64,000 nt of DNA from Flavobacteriales bacterium (GTDB lineage Bacteria > Bacteroidota > Bacteroidia > CAIKAF01): contig JAGYKD010000001.1 of assembly GCA_018401695.1 (NCBI GenBank), positions 284,016 to 348,015 on the forward strand. Reading direction: 5' to 3'. A program made the translations under genes and the position numbers. Below the pieces are notes generated by a model. It saw only the letters and a list, made by a program, of their open reading frames with translations, did not search any database and was not told the DNA's origin. This document shows positions 63,511 through 64,000 of this stretch, piece after piece (the first letter of the stretch is position 1; every line of letters starts with the position of its first letter).

Positions 63511-63585
63511 GGGAGCATAGCTCAGCTGGTTCAGAGCACCTGCCTTACAAGCAGGGGGTCACAGGTTCGAATCCTGTTGCTCCCA
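63511..63585 (+). tRNA. tRNA-Val (anticodon TAC)
   Basis: Acceptor stem GGGAGCA pairs with TGCTCCC (63578-63584), discriminator A at 63585. D arm AGCTCAGCTGGTTCAGAGCA; anticodon stem CCTGC/GCAGG around the loop CTTACAA with TAC at 63546-63548; T arm ACAGGTTCGAATCCTGT. 75 nt, no CCA encoded. Confidence 0.97.
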
Positions 63586-63589
63586 CATC

Positions 63590-63624
63590 AAAAAACGTAC
63601 ATCGATGGATGTACGTTTTTTTTT
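63590..63624 (+). terminator. Intrinsic terminator after tRNA-Val
   Basis: AAAACGTACAT-CGATGG-ATGTACGTTTTTTTT: a strong stem followed by a run of T, directly after the tRNA. Confidence 0.9.
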
Positions 63625-63646
63625 GACGACTCCCTACCTTTGCCTC

Positions 63647-64000
63647 ATGCCAAACCCCTTCTTTGCCAAAGCCGCCCGCTACTGCGCAAGCCGCGAACGC
63701 TGCCGCACCGAAGTGCTCAAAAAATTGAGAGAATGGGGAGATCCAAACCCCGAAAAAACCTTGATTCAACTCCAAAACGACGACTACCAAAACGAACCGC
63801 GCTTTGCCTCGGCCTTTGTGCACGACAAATTCTACCTAGAGTCTTGGGGACCCCACAAAATCAAGGCCGCCCTCCACAGCAAACAGGTCGATTCTTCCCT
63901 CATTGCCGCCGCCCTCCAACGCATCCGGCCCCAAGACCACGACAAATGCCTGAAGCGACTCAGCCAAAAAAAGTTCCAAACCCTCAAAACCGAACAGCAA
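63647..64000 (+). CDS. recX: RecX-family regulator (partial, C-terminus off the window)
   Basis: 118 residues are visible from the ATG at 63647. ARYCASRERCRTEVLKKLRE is the first three-helix RecX repeat; NEPRFASAFVHDKFYLESWG with PHKIKAALHSKQVDSSLIAA is the second, most conserved one; the third begins near QDHDKCLKRLSQKK. RecX binds RecA filaments and limits their activity. The frame runs past position 64000. Confidence 0.9.
   Translation, partial: MPNPFFAKAARYCASRERCRTEVLKKLREWGDPNPEKTLIQLQNDDYQNEPRFASAFVHDKFYLESWGPHKIKAALHSKQVDSSLIAAALQRIRPQDHDKCLKRLSQKKFQTLKTEQQ

Overview
This 64-kb window comes from a member of the Bacteroidota, most likely in or near the Flavobacteriales. The evidence is a division and cell-wall (dcw) cluster in the Bacteroidota order, secreted proteins with type IX secretion (T9SS) sorting tails, promoters of the TTG-N19-TAnnTTTG type, and many genes joined by 4-bp stop/start overlaps.

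Layout. Positions 1-2469 hold a minus-strand operon kbl-yicC-gmk, with gmk cut by the window edge. Positions 2739-9577 hold a T9SS-sorted protein, a small membrane protein, an ApbE flavinyltransferase, a 93-residue unknown, and an MBOAT/SGNH O-acylation pair whose 3' end runs into an 11-unit array of 36-bp hairpin repeats. Positions 9943-19921 hold an IS3 remnant, a secreted PKD plus glycine-rich protein, a minus-strand group (HemC-like protein, EamA transporter, DnaG), and a 954-residue repeat adhesin. Positions 19922-24505 are a small accessory island: an EXPERA-domain membrane protein, two divergent Fic proteins, a Fic remnant, a second partial copy of the EXPERA gene end, and an orphan DUF433 protein. 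Positions 24506-34241 hold a beta-sandwich protein, uvrC, an alpha/beta hydrolase with engB, an AAA/DUF4143 ATPase bracketed by direct repeats, a low-complexity repeat tract, and an M28 peptidase. Positions 34242-41236 are a secretion block of two more PKD/glycine-rich proteins and a very large subtilisin with a T9SS tail. Positions 41511-47480 hold a CsbD-like protein, an AraC-type regulator, and a very large sensor kinase with a small coupled partner. Positions 48064-63408 are the whole dcw cluster mraZ-rsmH-ftsL-ftsI-murE-mraY-murD-ftsW-murG-murC-ftsQ-ftsA-ftsZ, followed by tRNA-Val(TAC) and the start of recX.

The dcw genes form one production line. MurE, MurD and MurC are Mur ligases, MraY and MurG make lipid I and lipid II, FtsW and FtsI polymerise and crosslink septal peptidoglycan, and FtsL/FtsQ/FtsA/FtsZ build the divisome. 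MraZ probably controls the operon through four 10-bp repeats just upstream of it.

The most unusual content lies between genes. At least ten GC-rich, hairpin-forming elements of one family occur on both strands, including one between ftsA and ftsZ. They share short conserved blocks, such as GCGGAAAGCCCG near the 5' end, a GACCNNAGGAAGC apical loop and a GGCGCCCAAAA-like 3' end, while the arms of the long hairpin differ in sequence but stay complementary. A second family is MITE-like, with about 20-bp inverted ends (GAGACTGTTGATGCGTTGCG) and, in one copy, a 5-bp target duplication. The most notable proteins are three secreted proteins whose C-terminal glycine-rich domain resembles that of the animal receptor kinases ALK/LTK, and a HemC-like protein lacking the cofactor cysteine. 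All homology calls are from recognition by eye; no search was run.
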